In this document: piece after piece, positions 6,843 through 15,047 of the stretch
How positions within the stretch are numbered: the first letter of the stretch is position 1
Layout: each line of letters starts with the position of its first letter
NCBI GenBank assembly: GCA_948467735.1
Contig: CAOKFN010000053.1
Location: 1-32,088 of the forward strand
Direction of reading: 5' to 3'
Length of the DNA: 32,088 nt
DNA from: an uncultured bacterium
GTDB lineage: Bacteria > Bacillota > Clostridia > Lachnospirales > Lachnospiraceae
The notes under the pieces: model-generated
Told to the model about the DNA's origin: nothing
The model's database searches: none
Seen by the model: only the letters and a program-made list of their open reading frames with translations
Position numbers and translations under genes: made by a program

Positions 6843-6905
6843 AGCTTGGAAGCAGGCTTCCAAATTTTGAATGGATGCCCGTTTTACGGGCGGGGAGGTG
6901 TAAAT
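6843..6905 (+). repeat. Dispersed hairpin element before the ABC ATPase start
   Basis: TTGGAAGC (6846-6853) pairs perfectly with GCTTCCAA (6856-6863), followed by ATTTTGAATGG, then a second hairpin GCCCGT/ACGGGC (about 6878-6892) next to the GGGGAGG ribosome binding site. A closely related sequence occurs on the minus strand at 27152-27195, again immediately before a start codon. Confidence 0.6.
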
Positions 6906-7823
6906 ATGAAATTGGAAATCAAGGACATTCGCAAGAGCTTCGGGGAAAAGGAGGTGCTTCACGGCGTCAGCTTTTCCGTGGAGGGAGGGAAAGCGCTGGG
7001 ACTTTTAGGAAGGAACGGCGCGGGCAAGACCACGACCATTCGTATTTTGATGGACGTGTTCCATGCGGACAGCGGAGAAATCCTCTATGACGGCAGGAAA
7101 TTTGTGCCGTCCAATCATCGCATCGGCTATCTGCCGGAGGAAAGAGGACTGTACCCGAAAAGGAAAATTGTGGAACAGATGATTTATCTGGCTTCCCTGC
7201 GGGGGATGAAGCCTGCGGAAGCGAAAGAGAGCGCGAAAAAATGGCTGTCGCGTCTGGAGGTCTCCCAATATGAGAACAGTAAATTGGAAACGCTCTCCAA
7301 GGGAAATCAGCAGAAGGTGCAGCTTGCGGCAACCTTGGTACACAATCCGGAGATTGTGATCTTAGACGAGCCGTTCAGCGGTCTGGATCCGGTGAATTCC
7401 CAGATTTTGAAGGATGTGGTGAACGAATTGATCGCGGAGGGCAGGCTGGTGATTTTCTCCAGCCACCAGATGAGCTATGTGGAAGAATTCTGCGACAATA
7501 TCGCCATCATCAATCAGGGCGAGGTGGTGCTGACCGGGGAGCTGCGGGAGATTAAAAAGGAATACGGCAGGAACCGTCTGATGCTGGCGGCGGAAAATCT
7601 GTCCAAGGAAGCGCTGGCGGAAAAAGTGGAGAGGGAATGGTCTGGGCTTGCGAAGGTCTCCGGAAAGACGAAGGAGTTCCTTGTGCTGGAGCTTCAGGCA
7701 GGCGCGGACAGGCGGCAGCTGTTGGAGAAGCTGGCCCAGTCCGATATGATTGTAGATAAGTTCGGCGGCTATGAGCCGTCCTTAAACGATATTTTTGTGG
7801 CAAAGGTGGGTGAGCAGGCATGA
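6906..7823 (+). CDS. ABC transporter ATP-binding protein (NatA-like exporter ATPase)
   Basis: A 305-residue cytoplasmic ATPase. Walker A is GRNGAGKTT at about residues 35-43. The signature is LSKGNQQKVQLAA near 135, and Walker B is VILDEPFSGLDP near 155. The SSHQ switch-histidine segment (FSSHQMSYVEEF) follows. The last 80 residues form the C-terminal extension typical of NatA/YhaQ-type sodium or drug exporter ATPases. ATG 6906 has GGGGAGG upstream; the longer in-frame extension back to 6846 is repeat sequence, not protein. The stop overlaps the permease start (ATGA), so the two are co-translated. The transported substrate cannot be read from sequence. Confidence 0.92.
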   Translation: MKLEIKDIRKSFGEKEVLHGVSFSVEGGKALGLLGRNGAGKTTTIRILMDVFHADSGEILYDGRKFVPSNHRIGYLPEERGLYPKRKIVEQMIYLASLRGMKPAEAKESAKKWLSRLEVSQYENSKLETLSKGNQQKVQLAATLVHNPEIVILDEPFSGLDPVNSQILKDVVNELIAEGRLVIFSSHQMSYVEEFCDNIAIINQGEVVLTGELREIKKEYGRNRLMLAAENLSKEALAEKVEREWSGLAKVSGKTKEFLVLELQAGADRRQLLEKLAQSDMIVDKFGGYEPSLNDIFVAKVGEQA

Positions 7824-9076
7824 GAAAATTTTCTATCGTATTAAAATATGAATTAAAGGAGTATTTTGGCAGCAAGGCGTTTATGGGTTTGACCCTTTTT
7901 CTGGCACTTGTGGGAGCGCTGCTGCTCTTTCTGCCGCGGTTTGTGGATATGTCGGATTTTACCGGCGTAAAGCTTGTGGGCGGCGCGGACAAGGAAGAGA
8001 ACGATAAGACGCAGGAGAATCAGGATATCTTTTTATATCTGGACAGGGCGGGAGTCGTCAGGGCGGGGGCCTTAGAGGAGATATTTCCGGACGTGGTCTG
8101 GCGGCAGGCCTCCGACGAGGCGGCGCTGATAAATTCCGTGGAAACACAGGAGGCGAAAGCGGGATTTGTGGTGACGGGCCCCTGCGAGTACACATACTAT
8201 GTATATAATAAATCCATGACCGACAGCAATGCCGCGAAATTTGAACAGGCGTTGAAGCTGTTCTACCGCATGGATTACTGCGCGGCGGAGGGACTGGATT
8301 TTGATGAGATTTCGGCTATGTATGATGTGCCGATTACGATGGATTGGCAGGTTTTGAACAAGGATACCGGAAGCAATTACTGGTATTGCTATGTTTTGGT
8401 GATTATTGTCTTCATGCTGATTGTGTATTACGGCCAGATGATCGCGGTCTCCATCACCAATGAAAAGAGCAACCGCGCCATTGAGGTATTAGTGACAAGC
8501 ACCTCCTCCAACAGCCTGATATTCGGCAAGGTGACTGCCGGGGCCGTCGCGGGCGTGTTTCAGATGGGCGTGATGCTGGGGGCGGTTTTGACGGCTTATC
8601 AGTTAAACAGAGAACAGTGGGGCGGAATGCTGGATATGTTCCTGCATGTTCCCGGTGAGGTGCTTCTGGCCTTTGCGTTCTTCGGGCTGGGCGGCTATCT
8701 GTTTTACGGCTTCCTGTACGGGGCCATGGGGGCGCTGGTCAGCAAGACGGAGGACGTCAGCAAGAGCGTTTCCGGACTGATGGTAGTGATTATGGCGGTA
8801 TACTTCTTTTCGCTGGTGCAGCTGACAAATGTGGACGGCCCCGTAATTAAGGTATTGTCCTTCCTGCCCGTCAGCTCCTATAGCACGATGTTTGCGAGAA
8901 TCGCCATGGGGACGGTGGCGGCGTGGGAAATCATCCTGTCGTTTCTGATATTGGCGGCGTCCATTGTGGGGGCGGGAATTCTGGGAGCAAAGCTCTATCG
9001 CATGGGCACGCTCAGGTACGGCAATCCGATTAAATTCAGCACGGCGCTGAAGGACCTGAGAAAGAGCGGAAAATAA
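7820..9076 (+). CDS. ABC-2 type permease (NatB-like)
   Basis: A 418-residue integral membrane protein. TM1 is at about residues 18-40. A large extracytoplasmic domain (about 45-190) follows, and about five further helices lie between 190 and 400. The conserved ABC-2 segment ITNEKSNRAIEVLVTSTSS lies just after TM2, as in sodium/drug efflux permeases of the NatB/YhaP group. It is coupled to the ATPase by a 4-base overlap. With padR, DUF2812 and the ATPase it makes a four-gene operon ending in the terminator at 9095. An exported toxic compound or ion is likely; the substrate is unknown. Confidence 0.9.
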   Translation: MRKFSIVLKYELKEYFGSKAFMGLTLFLALVGALLLFLPRFVDMSDFTGVKLVGGADKEENDKTQENQDIFLYLDRAGVVRAGALEEIFPDVVWRQASDEAALINSVETQEAKAGFVVTGPCEYTYYVYNKSMTDSNAAKFEQALKLFYRMDYCAAEGLDFDEISAMYDVPITMDWQVLNKDTGSNYWYCYVLVIIVFMLIVYYGQMIAVSITNEKSNRAIEVLVTSTSSNSLIFGKVTAGAVAGVFQMGVMLGAVLTAYQLNREQWGGMLDMFLHVPGEVLLAFAFFGLGGYLFYGFLYGAMGALVSKTEDVSKSVSGLMVVIMAVYFFSLVQLTNVDGPVIKVLSFLPVSSYSTMFARIAMGTVAAWEIILSFLILAASIVGAGILGAKLYRMGTLRYGNPIKFSTALKDLRKSGK

Positions 9077-9094
9077 GAAAGACAGAGGAAAAGG

Positions 9095-9131
9095 ATAAAA
9101 GCGGAGCGCCCGGCGGGTACTCCGCTTTTAT
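9095..9131 (+). terminator. Intrinsic terminator of the padR-ABC operon
   Basis: ATAAAAGCGGAG (9095-9106) pairs perfectly with CTCCGCTTTTAT (9120-9131) around a 13-base loop. The A- and T-rich arms would allow function in both directions. Confidence 0.85.
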
Positions 9132-9136
9132 GCACA

Positions 9137-9177
9137 GGGGCACGTAAGGAAATTAGCAGCTTCGCCGCACGTGCCCC
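9137..9177. terminator. Second inverted repeat between convergent genes
   Basis: GGGGCACGT (9137-9145) pairs with ACGTGCCCC (9169-9177) around 23 bases. It lies between the convergent permease and PocR-GGDEF genes. No clear T-run follows on either strand, so its role as a terminator is uncertain. Confidence 0.4.
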
Positions 9178-9207
9178 GCGGTGGGAAAGGTCATTCTGCC
9201 GCTTGGC

Positions 9208-10812
9208 TTAGTAGTCCTGCAAATCAATGAATTTAATGAACTTACAGACCAGCTCCGGATCATACATGACGCCGCTGAAACGGGTCAGCCTCTGTCTGGC
9301 CTCCTCTTTGGTATGATTGGTGCCCGAGGAAGTGGGAAGGGTCCAATAAGCATAATTGTTGGTGATGCGCAGGATGCGGGCTTCCACGGGAATCTGTCCG
9401 CCTTTTAATCCTTTTGGGTAGCTGTTGCCGTCCCAGTTTTCGTGGGAGCATTGGATAATATCCGCAATTTTATATAATTCTTCAAACTGCCTTGCGATTT
9501 GGTATCCGTTGGTGGTATGCGCCTGTATCTGAAGCTTCTCTTCCTCTGTTTTGGACTGCCCCCGGACGACGAAATAATCGGGCAGCTTTGCCATGCCGAT
9601 GTCCTGATAATGGGAGGCCATGCTGGTTTCATAGGCATGTTCTTTTGAAAATCCCAGATACAAGGCAAAATCATAGGTTATTTTGGTCTCCAGCTCTACC
9701 ATGGCCCGATTTAGAATCTGCCTGTTATAAAGGCGTTCCATCATCAGATCGGGAATATGCTGCTCCTGTTTTAACACCGCTTTATTTCGGTACATTTCCT
9801 GATCCGCGCGGGTGAAACATTCAAATAATGTCTCGGTCCCGCTGTTCCACTCGGCGGCGCCGAGCGCTACGGAGAGAGGGAAGGCAAGACTTCTGTCTTC
9901 TCCGCAGAGTCGCGTCACATGCCTGCAGTAATCCTGCGCTGTCATCAGAGAGGTGTTTGGCAGGATGATACGGAATTCGTCTCCGCCGCAGCGTGCCGCA
10001 AGCCATTCTTTCTTGGCAAGGCTGGCCATGATTCGGGCGATATTTTTCAGCATGAGGTCGCCCGAATCATGGCCGAAAACATCGTTCATCAGTTTTAAAT
10101 AATTGGCGTCCGCCGAGATCAGACAGATTTTCATGTCCGTCCGGGAGGCATACTGTGAAAATATTTCATCAAATTTCCGATGATTATAAAGTCCCGTCAT
10201 GGAGTCCGTCTCCGCGAGCTTTTCCAGAAACTCTTTTTCTTTTTGATGCATGATTTCCTGATTTTCCAAAGCGTTGATAATGGATTTCAGGTAGAGATTC
10301 TTTCGTCCCAGCATGGAGAGCTGTTCGGCCATGAGAGTGATGGCATTTAGTATCGATTCAAATTCCGCCCGGGTTTTCTGGGGAATTTGGCGAATCTGAC
10401 GCAGGTATTCCTCTTCGTCTATTTGAAGGGAACGGGCTTTCTGCCGGTATTCCTCTTCGCTCAGGACATTCTCCTTCAACAGAACCTGCCCTACCAGAAT
10501 GGTCGCGGCGTGGACGTCTTCCACCATCAGGCGGATGCCCGCGTCCGTCAGGCCGGCGGACCGGCACAGACGGATGCAGGGGGAGGGAGACTCGCAGGCG
10601 CAGAGCGCAAGATCCGACTCTTCACAGAGCGCGTTTCCGATAGAAGATTTTTTGATTTCCCGGCATAAACGGCAGTAATCGCTGTCGTCGGTGTACCGTT
10701 CTCCTTCAGGACTGCGAATGCTGATACCCACCTGCAGCGCGGCGGACAGGGATTCTATTAATTTCTGCAGAGTATCCATATCATATATTTCACGAAATGT
10801 ATAAGCATCCAT
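9208..10812 (-). CDS. PocR-domain sensor with GGDEF and degenerate HD-GYP domains
   Basis: A 534-residue soluble signalling protein. Residues about 10-170 are a PocR sensory domain with a cysteine-rich core (C47, C50, C63, C71, C73, C79, C83) and ILVGQVLL. Residues about 195-355 are a diguanylate cyclase domain with an intact GGDEF at 276-280. The inhibitory RxxD site upstream is absent (KKEW). Residues about 365-534 resemble HD-GYP, but the metal-binding HD is QD (HYQDIGMAKLP, 403-404), the following lysine is methionine, and GYP is SYP. I infer an active cyclic-di-GMP synthase whose HD part is regulatory. Start: GAGGTG lies eight bases before the ATG. It is divergent from the REC-HD-GYP gene. 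Confidence 0.85.
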   Translation of the reverse strand: MDAYTFREIYDMDTLQKLIESLSAALQVGISIRSPEGERYTDDSDYCRLCREIKKSSIGNALCEESDLALCACESPSPCIRLCRSAGLTDAGIRLMVEDVHAATILVGQVLLKENVLSEEEYRQKARSLQIDEEEYLRQIRQIPQKTRAEFESILNAITLMAEQLSMLGRKNLYLKSIINALENQEIMHQKEKEFLEKLAETDSMTGLYNHRKFDEIFSQYASRTDMKICLISADANYLKLMNDVFGHDSGDLMLKNIARIMASLAKKEWLAARCGGDEFRIILPNTSLMTAQDYCRHVTRLCGEDRSLAFPLSVALGAAEWNSGTETLFECFTRADQEMYRNKAVLKQEQHIPDLMMERLYNRQILNRAMVELETKITYDFALYLGFSKEHAYETSMASHYQDIGMAKLPDYFVVRGQSKTEEEKLQIQAHTTNGYQIARQFEELYKIADIIQCSHENWDGNSYPKGLKGGQIPVEARILRITNNYAYWTLPTSSGTNHTKEEARQRLTRFSGVMYDPELVCKFIKFIDLQDY

Positions 10813-11025
10813 AAAAATTCACCTCTTTGATTCTGATTCCGTCTCCGCACCGCAGCAGCCATATGAGGCCTTTGTTTCGAGACTGTTTGATTTATGTATG
10901 ATATTCATCATCTTACTATATTTAATTTATCACAACTAAGGTGCTTTTGTCTATCCATGCGGTGGTTTTTGTTTGAACTGTTATCAATCTGCTAAAATTT
11001 TCAAAGTGAAATCCATAGAAATGAA

Positions 11026-11054
11026 TTGACATTTTTCTTGAAAAGTGGTATATC
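11026..11054 (+). promoter_or_regulatory. Sigma-A type promoter of the REC-HD-GYP gene
   Basis: TTGACA at 11026-11031, a 17-base spacer, TATATC at 11049-11054, about 40 bases before the start codon. The remainder of the 280-base divergent region (10813-11025) is AT-rich with no other gene; no clear promoter for the minus-strand gene was identified. Confidence 0.7.
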
Positions 11055-11092
11055 TTATTTAGAAAAAGCAACAGAAAAATGAATGGTGGTAT

Positions 11093-12187
11093 ATGATGGA
11101 TAAACAGCAGATTTTAATTGTTGACGATGAGGAAGTGAACAGAGCGATACTTCACTCCATGTTTCGGAATGAAGAGCAGGAGTATGAACTGATTGAAGCG
11201 GAAAACGGGCAGCAGGCGATTGACAAGATTGAGAGCAGCGGCAATCTGGTATTGATTCTGCTTGATTTGGTGATGCCTGTGAAGGACGGCTTCGGAGTTC
11301 TTGAGTTTATGAAGGAAAAGGAACTGTTAGACAGGATTCCGGTAATTCTGATTACCAGCGAGGCTGTTCAGGACAGCGAGGACAAGGCGTATTCCTATGG
11401 CGCCGCGGATGTGATACATAAGCCCTTTTATCCTCATATTGTCAAGAAGAGAAGTAAGAATATTATTGAGCTGTATCAGAATAAACTGAATATGGAAATA
11501 CGCCTGAAGGAGCAGGAGGAAGAAATCAGGGCGCAGGAGAAGGAGATCCGTGAGAACAATGAGTTCATGATTGAAGCCCTCAGCTCCGTTGTGGAGTCCA
11601 GAAGCGCCGAAACCGGCGAGCATACGAGGCGTATTAAATATTTTACAAGGATTATGCTGAAATACCTTATGAAATATTTCCCCAAGTACGGTTTGACGGA
11701 AGCACAGGTCGATATGATGGCAAGGGCGGCGGCGCTGCATGATATCGGCAAGATAGGGATTCCCGATTCCATTCTTTTGAAGCCGGGAAAACTGACGACG
11801 GAAGAATTTGAGGTTATGAAAACCCACACTACGATTGGGTGCGATATACTGGAGAAAACTTACAAGAACAAGGATAGTGAATTTTATCGTTACTGCTATG
11901 AAATCTGCCGATATCATCATGAGCGATGGGATGGCCGGGGATATCCGGACCATCTGGTGGGAGATCAGATTCCTATCAGTGCGCAGATTGTAGCCGTTGC
12001 GGATGTTTACGATGCGCTGGTGAGTCCCAGAGTATATAAGAGCGCATATGCCAACAACATAGCATATGATATGATTATGAATGGTGAGTGTGGTGAGTTC
12101 TCATCGGATGTCATGGAATGTTTTGAGCTTGCCAAGCATGACTTCTTCAATATTGTGGAAGTAATTAAAATGTTTACTTTTTCCTGA
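11093..12187 (+). CDS. Response regulator with intact HD-GYP cyclic-di-GMP phosphodiesterase domain
   Basis: A 364-residue protein. The receiver domain (about 5-125) has acidic residues D11-D12, phospho-acceptor D58 in LLDLVMP, T88 and K110. A coiled linker rich in Glu/Lys (about 130-158) leads to an HD-GYP domain (about 160-340). That domain has HDIGKIGIP at 216-224, the metal-ligand H245 region (KTHTTIG), HHERWDGRGYP at 275-285 and the VADVYDAL segment. All signature residues are present, so hydrolysis of cyclic-di-GMP is expected on phosphorylation. ATG 11096 may be the true start because GGTGG lies six bases upstream of it. It is monocistronic: it has its own promoter and terminator. Confidence 0.92.
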   Translation: MMDKQQILIVDDEEVNRAILHSMFRNEEQEYELIEAENGQQAIDKIESSGNLVLILLDLVMPVKDGFGVLEFMKEKELLDRIPVILITSEAVQDSEDKAYSYGAADVIHKPFYPHIVKKRSKNIIELYQNKLNMEIRLKEQEEEIRAQEKEIRENNEFMIEALSSVVESRSAETGEHTRRIKYFTRIMLKYLMKYFPKYGLTEAQVDMMARAAALHDIGKIGIPDSILLKPGKLTTEEFEVMKTHTTIGCDILEKTYKNKDSEFYRYCYEICRYHHERWDGRGYPDHLVGDQIPISAQIVAVADVYDALVSPRVYKSAYANNIAYDMIMNGECGEFSSDVMECFELAKHDFFNIVEVIKMFTFS

Positions 12188-12194
12188 TAGAGCA

Positions 12195-12233
12195 GGCAGC
12201 AAGAAACCACTGTATTTTCTTGCTGCCTTTGTT
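12195..12233 (+). terminator. Intrinsic terminator after the REC-HD-GYP gene
   Basis: GGCAGCAAGAAA (12195-12206) pairs with TTTCTTGCTGCC (12216-12227) around a nine-base loop, followed by TTTGTTT. It separates this gene from the chemosensory cluster. Confidence 0.88.
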
Positions 12234-12351
12234 TAGGGCATAAAATTTTTGCGGCGCAGAAAAGGGATGTTCGGGCGGCAGAGTGTGTGGAAGGCATATT
12301 TTGCCCGCGTTTGCGTGTGATGATGAGACGGAAGAGCTGCGGAGGTGTGTG

Positions 12352-13782
12352 ATGGAATTGGGTCAGGGCGATATCTTTCCCATAGAGAATGCATTGGAGA
12401 TGATCCTTGTATTTGACCGGACAGGGCTTATCTCCTATGCGAACAATGCGGCGAAAAAGAAGCTGGAATATGAGGACGATCTGTGCGGCAGGCATATTAA
12501 GGACGTTTTTCCCAATACGTTTCAGCAGTCGGAAAACGGATTTGAGACGGAATTTCCTTTTGGCAGCGAACCGCAGAATTTGGCGGCGTATCGAAGAAAT
12601 CTCACTTGTTTTCCTGTGGAAGCCAAAATCGTGGTCAGTAAATCACAGCCGGAAATGTATCTCTGCATGGCCAACGATATTCTGGAAAAGGAATTCCTGA
12701 GCCGGGAGATAGAGCAGGTAAGGCAGGAAGCCCAGCAGGCCATGAAGGTAAAGTCCGAATTTGTGGCAAATGTGACCCATGAACTGCGAACGCCGGTCAA
12801 CGGCATTCTGGGCAATGTGAAGGAGCTTTTGGATGATGTGGACGGGCTGGACGCCCGAACGGTGAAGTCGCTTCGACTCATAGAGCGCTGCTGCGGGGAC
12901 ATGCATAAAATTATCAACAATGTATTGGACTTCTCCAAGCTGGAGGCGGGAAAGTTTACTTTAGAGCCGCGGAGATTTCACTTCAGGAATATGCTGGATT
13001 ATGTGAAATCAAAACACATCAGCAAGATTACGGAAAAGGGTCTGGGATTTTTCATGACCGTGTCCCCTCAGGTGCCGGAGTACGTGATAGGGGACGAACT
13101 GCGCATCGGGCAGATTCTGGATAATTTCCTGTCCAACGCCCTGAAATTTACGGCGGTGGGCAAGATTACTCTTGAAGTGCTCAGGACAGCCCGAGTGAAC
13201 GATAAGGTGGAGCTGTTCTTTATGGTATCCGATTCCGGCATCGGAATCGATAAGTCCGACAAGGATAAATTATTTCAAAGCTTTTCACAGGTGGACGCCT
13301 CCATTTCAAGAAAATACGGCGGTACGGGGCTTGGCCTCAATATCTGCAAGCAGCTTGTGGAATTGATGGGCGGAAGAGTCGAGGTGGAGAGCGAGAAAAA
13401 TAAGGGCAGCACCTTTTCCTTTTCCATATGGGTGGGAATCAGCGAGGAGGACAGCAATGCCTTAGCGCAGCAGGGAGAGATAAAGACCGCGCTGTTCACC
13501 GCCGCGCCCGTGGACGAGGATGAGGAAAGGTTTGAGAATATCAGAAAATACGGCACGCAGGAGAATAAAGAGAACCTGAAGAAAAATCTGTCAAAGCTGA
13601 TTTTGTGCGTTGAGATGGAAAATTGGGAAAAGGCCGAAATGTTTATGGAGACCATCCGGCAGCTGACGGAAGAGGCGCCTCAGGAAGTGAAGCGCGTCAT
13701 ACTGCGATTGAAAATGGCAATCCAAAAGGAAAATTATGACAAGGTGACGGCGAATTATGCGGAATTGAACCAGCTGCTGTAG
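12352..13782 (+). CDS. Soluble PAS-domain sensor histidine kinase with helical C-terminal domain
   Basis: A 476-residue kinase without membrane segments. A PAS-like domain (about 10-110, ILVFDRTGLISYANNAA) is followed by HisKA with the phospho-histidine H143 in VTHELRTPVNG. The HATPase domain has QILDNFLSNALKFT, DSGIGID and YGGTGLGLN. Residues about 395-476 form an extra all-helical domain that looks like an Hpt fold in size and position but contains no histidine in an HxxKG context. ATG 12352 is chosen for GGAGG six bases upstream. It is the first gene of the chemosensory cluster. With no receiver of its own, likely partners are the next gene's receiver and the stand-alone CheY and Hpt proteins (inference). 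Confidence 0.88.
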   Translation: MELGQGDIFPIENALEMILVFDRTGLISYANNAAKKKLEYEDDLCGRHIKDVFPNTFQQSENGFETEFPFGSEPQNLAAYRRNLTCFPVEAKIVVSKSQPEMYLCMANDILEKEFLSREIEQVRQEAQQAMKVKSEFVANVTHELRTPVNGILGNVKELLDDVDGLDARTVKSLRLIERCCGDMHKIINNVLDFSKLEAGKFTLEPRRFHFRNMLDYVKSKHISKITEKGLGFFMTVSPQVPEYVIGDELRIGQILDNFLSNALKFTAVGKITLEVLRTARVNDKVELFFMVSDSGIGIDKSDKDKLFQSFSQVDASISRKYGGTGLGLNICKQLVELMGGRVEVESEKNKGSTFSFSIWVGISEEDSNALAQQGEIKTALFTAAPVDEDEERFENIRKYGTQENKENLKKNLSKLILCVEMENWEKAEMFMETIRQLTEEAPQEVKRVILRLKMAIQKENYDKVTANYAELNQLL

Positions 13783-13907
13783 CAAGACGTCATTGTGCGG
13801 CAGGATATGGAAGGCGCGGTGTCCGCAGATTGTATGGAACAGGATGTCAGGAGACGGCAAACGGAATGTCGGCCGGGATTTAGGGAGAAAGGAGGTCTGC
13901 GGAAAGC

Positions 13908-14957
13908 ATGGGGCAAAACAAGGAAGGCGAGTGGATTCTGATTGTGGATGACGTGGAGACCAACCGGATTGTCTTGGAGGAAATTATCCGGGGAATGGGC
14001 TGTGAGGCCGTCTCCGTGGAGAGCGGTGAGAAAGCGCTGGAGCTGATCAAAAAGTCCGCTCCTCAGCTGCTTTTGACGGATATCTCCATGCCGGGCATGA
14101 CGGGGTATGAATTGTGCCGGATGGTGAAAGGAAATCAGAAGACAAGAAATATTCCGATTGTTTTTATCTCCGCCTTTGACGATCCCAAGGATATTGTGGA
14201 GGGATTTGTTCTGGGAGGGGCGGATTATATTACAAAGCCTTTTATCTCCGAGGTGGTGCAGGCCCGGGTGGGGGTTCATCTGCGGCTGAATCAGGCCAGC
14301 CGGGAGCTTATGGAGATGAACAGGCATCTTCAGGTTTCCGTCAACGAGCAGCTTAAGCAGATGGAGCAGGAGAAGAAGAATATTTTATATGCGCTGGCGG
14401 ATATTGCGGCCAGAAATTCCGCGTATGAAAAAGAACATATGGAAAGGCTGAGCCAGAACAGCAGGATTTTGGCGCAGGGAATGCAGCTTTCCCCTTTGTT
14501 TGAGGATAAGGTTTCGGACGCCTATGTGGATACCATAGGCTTGGCGGCGCCTCTCTGCGATATCGGAAATATCGGAATACCGATGGAGCTCCTTAGGAAG
14601 GAAGAGCTTTCGGAGGAAGAAAGGGAAATTGTCCGAAGCCATACGGATATTGGGGCAAAGCTTTTAAGCGATCTTCATGTAAGCAATGATTATAATGACT
14701 TTATCAGCACTGCGATTGACATTGCGCGCTGTCATCACGAGAACTGGGACGGAAGCGGGTATCCTGACAAGAGAAAGCAGAATGAAATTCCGCTCGCGGC
14801 CCAGATTGTCGCCATTATGGAAGCATACTGTACCTTGACCGAAAAGAAGGCATATGGCAGGGAAGAAGCGTTGGAGATGATGGATAAGGAAGCGGGCGTG
14901 AAATTTAATCCGGCTATATTAGAGATATGTCGGAAAATCTCCCGTCAGCTCTGTTGA
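13908..14957 (+). CDS. Response regulator with degenerate HD-GYP domain
   Basis: A 349-residue protein with a receiver domain (about 8-125; D14-D15, D58 in LLLTDISMPG, K110) and a coiled segment (about 130-160). An HD-GYP-like domain (about 160-349) follows. The key HD is changed to CD (LCDIGNIGIP, C217-D218) with N221 in place of lysine, while HHENWDGSGYP (276-286) is retained. Loss of the first metal ligand suggests lost phosphodiesterase activity, perhaps with ligand binding kept; this is inference. AAAGGAGG lies upstream of ATG 13908 at a rather long spacing of about 12 bases. It sits directly between the kinase and cheR, implying it is an output or adaptor of the chemosensory pathway. 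Confidence 0.85.
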   Translation: MGQNKEGEWILIVDDVETNRIVLEEIIRGMGCEAVSVESGEKALELIKKSAPQLLLTDISMPGMTGYELCRMVKGNQKTRNIPIVFISAFDDPKDIVEGFVLGGADYITKPFISEVVQARVGVHLRLNQASRELMEMNRHLQVSVNEQLKQMEQEKKNILYALADIAARNSAYEKEHMERLSQNSRILAQGMQLSPLFEDKVSDAYVDTIGLAAPLCDIGNIGIPMELLRKEELSEEEREIVRSHTDIGAKLLSDLHVSNDYNDFISTAIDIARCHHENWDGSGYPDKRKQNEIPLAAQIVAIMEAYCTLTEKKAYGREEALEMMDKEAGVKFNPAILEICRKISRQLC

Positions 14958-15047
14958 CACAGCAGTAATGTGCAGGTCAAAAGCCTCTACACAGCCGGTA
15001 ATGAGGATGTATTTTTCTTATCTTTTGAAAAAAGGAGGCAGAGGGAA

